Made by a program: the position numbers and the translations under genes. Under the pieces are notes generated by a model that was not told where the DNA came from, did not search any database, and saw only the letters and a program-made list of their open reading frames with translations. Of a stretch of DNA of 33,673 nt, positions 32,831 to 33,673 are shown piece by piece. Position 1 is the first letter of the stretch; each line of letters begins with the position of its first letter. Origin of the DNA: Candidatus Petromonas tenebris (GTDB lineage Bacteria > Bacillota > Clostridia > Peptostreptococcales > Caminicellaceae); NCBI GenBank assembly GCA_014236755.1, contig JACCKY010000021.1:1-33673 (forward strand). The letters run 5' to 3'.

Positions 32831-32845
32831 GCCCGTTTTACGGGC
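32831..32845. repeat. Short GC hairpin at the end of the glycosyltransferase gene
   Basis: GCCCG (32831-32835) pairs with CGGGC (32841-32845) around TTTTA. It lies just past the minus-strand stop codon and has no T-tract on either strand. The rest of 32693-32830 shows only a small 7-bp hairpin at 32704-32720. Confidence 0.4.
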
Positions 32846-32847
32846 GG

Positions 32848-33673
32848 TTATGACTTTCTCTTTAAACTCAATATAAGATTGGCAATATCATAGGAGGCCT
32901 TGGGTTTTTTTAATTTTGACATGTTTAGCTTAATCGAATTATATTTTTCCTCATCTTTTTTTAAAGATTTAATACAAGAAATCAAAGAATTTGGACTGGT
33001 AGCAAGCATACCTATACTATTATTCAATATAAATTCAATGTTTCTTTCCTCCTGACCGGGCAGACTGGATGAAACTACTATTGGAAGCTCCTTAATGATA
33101 GCTTCAGTAATGGTTAAACCTCCAGGTTTTGTTACTATTAAATCGGATACACTCATAAATTCATCTATGTTGGGAGTATAACCATATATTTTTAACGATT
33201 TATTACTACATGATAAGTATTTTGCTATTAGGTTATTATATAGTTCCTCATTTTTTCCCGTTATTACTATTATCTGAATATCAATGGGATTATTTACAAG
33301 ACAGTCGATTGTTTCAGTTATTTTCCCAAGTCCTAAACCTCCCCCCATTAAAAGGGCGGTAAATGTATTAGAGATATCCAGCCTTTTGCAAACTTCTTCC
33401 CTATCCAATTCCCTATAAAAACATTTTCGTACAGGAATTCCATAAAATTTGGATTTGTGAAGGGGAACGTCCCAAAAGCACAGTTCATGCTTTAGCTTTT
33501 CAGTAGGAAGGATATAAAAATCTATGTACTTATTTAGCCAGGAAGAGTGTAGTGCATAGTCGGTTACAGTTATAATTATGGGTATGGAAATTTTACCGTG
33601 TTTTTTTAAAACAGCCAGGGCTTCAGCAGGAAATGGATGAGTGCATATTATAACATCGGGCTTAAAACCGGAT
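32848..33673 (-). CDS. Diacylglycerol glycosyltransferase (MGDG synthase/UgtP-like), 5' partial
   Basis: An open frame of 275 codons enters from the right edge and ends at 32848; the start lies outside the window. It is a GT-B fold enzyme of the monogalactosyl-diacylglycerol synthase/UgtP family. It has PDVIICTHPFPAEAL and TDYALHSSWLNKYIDFYIL in the N-lobe, GIPVRKCF at the hinge, MGGGLGLGKI at the start of the C-lobe and DLIVTKPGGLTITEAI as the nucleotide-sugar site. It should transfer glucose or galactose to diacylglycerol to make membrane glycolipids and possibly a lipoteichoic-acid anchor. Reading is continuous across 33408, so a start near there would be wrong. Confidence 0.88.
   Translation of the reverse strand, partial: SGFKPDVIICTHPFPAEALAVLKKHGKISIPIIITVTDYALHSSWLNKYIDFYILPTEKLKHELCFWDVPLHKSKFYGIPVRKCFYRELDREEVCKRLDISNTFTALLMGGGLGLGKITETIDCLVNNPIDIQIIVITGKNEELYNNLIAKYLSCSNKSLKIYGYTPNIDEFMSVSDLIVTKPGGLTITEAIIKELPIVVSSSLPGQEERNIEFILNNSIGMLATSPNSLISCIKSLKKDEEKYNSIKLNMSKLKKPKASYDIANLILSLKRKS

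Noticed and set aside
32848-33408. Complete 186-residue glycosyltransferase starting at 33408
   Set aside because: The reading frame is open and homologous to the family right up to the window edge, so the TTG at 33408 is internal and the gene is 5' truncated by the window only.
33409-33673. Possible third broken gene at the right edge
   Set aside because: Translation of this stretch is continuous with the downstream glycosyltransferase frame, with no stop or frameshift.
1-33673. CRISPR arrays, tRNA or rRNA genes, prophage or transposase genes
   Set aside because: No spaced direct repeats, tRNA-like cloverleaf with TTCGA arm, rRNA sequence or transposase motifs were seen on either strand.

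Overview
The window looks like chromosome from a low-GC, spore-forming, amino-acid-fermenting Firmicute of the Clostridia/Tissierellia type. This rests on AT-rich codon use, strong AGGAGG-type ribosome binding sites, TTG and GTG starts, a SleL-like spore cortex hydrolase with two LysM domains, and fermentative histidine and threonine catabolism. There are no rRNA or tRNA genes, CRISPR arrays, transposase genes or phage genes. The exact genus cannot be fixed from this sequence.

Layout. 1-537: tandem hairpins ending an off-window transcript, a promoter, then a multi-stem structured element that abuts an SDR-type threonine dehydrogenase (tdh, 538-1491). 1575-6923: a histidine-utilisation block, hutU, ftcD, hutI and fchA, which takes urocanate to glutamate and passes the formimino carbon to tetrahydrofolate. 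A 357-base imperfect palindrome with 19-base inverted ends sits between hutU and ftcD. Histidine ammonia-lyase (hutH) is not in the window. 7031-10075: a 1014-residue BTAD/AAA/TPR regulator. 10163-11440: a small cobaltochelatase (CbiX) and an omega-amidase-like nitrilase. 11577-14146: a serine-linked cluster of class V aminotransferase, a wrecked serA and a DUF1015 protein. 14258-16080: a flavin hydroxy-acid dehydrogenase and a patatin-like lipase. 16192-17472: the LysM/GH18 cortex hydrolase. 17787-19355: an NhaC-family antiporter. 19395-21176: three small genes (unknown protein, PPC-domain protein, stand-alone LytTR regulator).

21255-24390 is a promoter, a cobalamin riboswitch and a cbiMNQO cobalt transporter. 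With cbiX this indicates B12 synthesis under B12 control. 24438-28657 is on the minus strand: an MscS channel, an unusually long glutamine synthetase and an AI-2E family permease. 28827-31734 holds threonine aldolase and oligoendopeptidase F. A frameshifted fabI and a divergently read, 5'-truncated glycolipid glycosyltransferase close the window, separated by a perfect 27-bp palindrome.

The genes fit a peptide and amino-acid fermenter. PepF releases amino acids. Threonine is split by Tdh or LtaE, histidine by the hut enzymes, and one-carbon units go to folate. Two genes (serA and fabI) are broken by internal deletions. The least explained DNA is non-coding: the elements at 259-512 and 3612-3968 and the 21-bp GC-rich hairpin at 27477-27526. 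No convincing new protein-based system was found.
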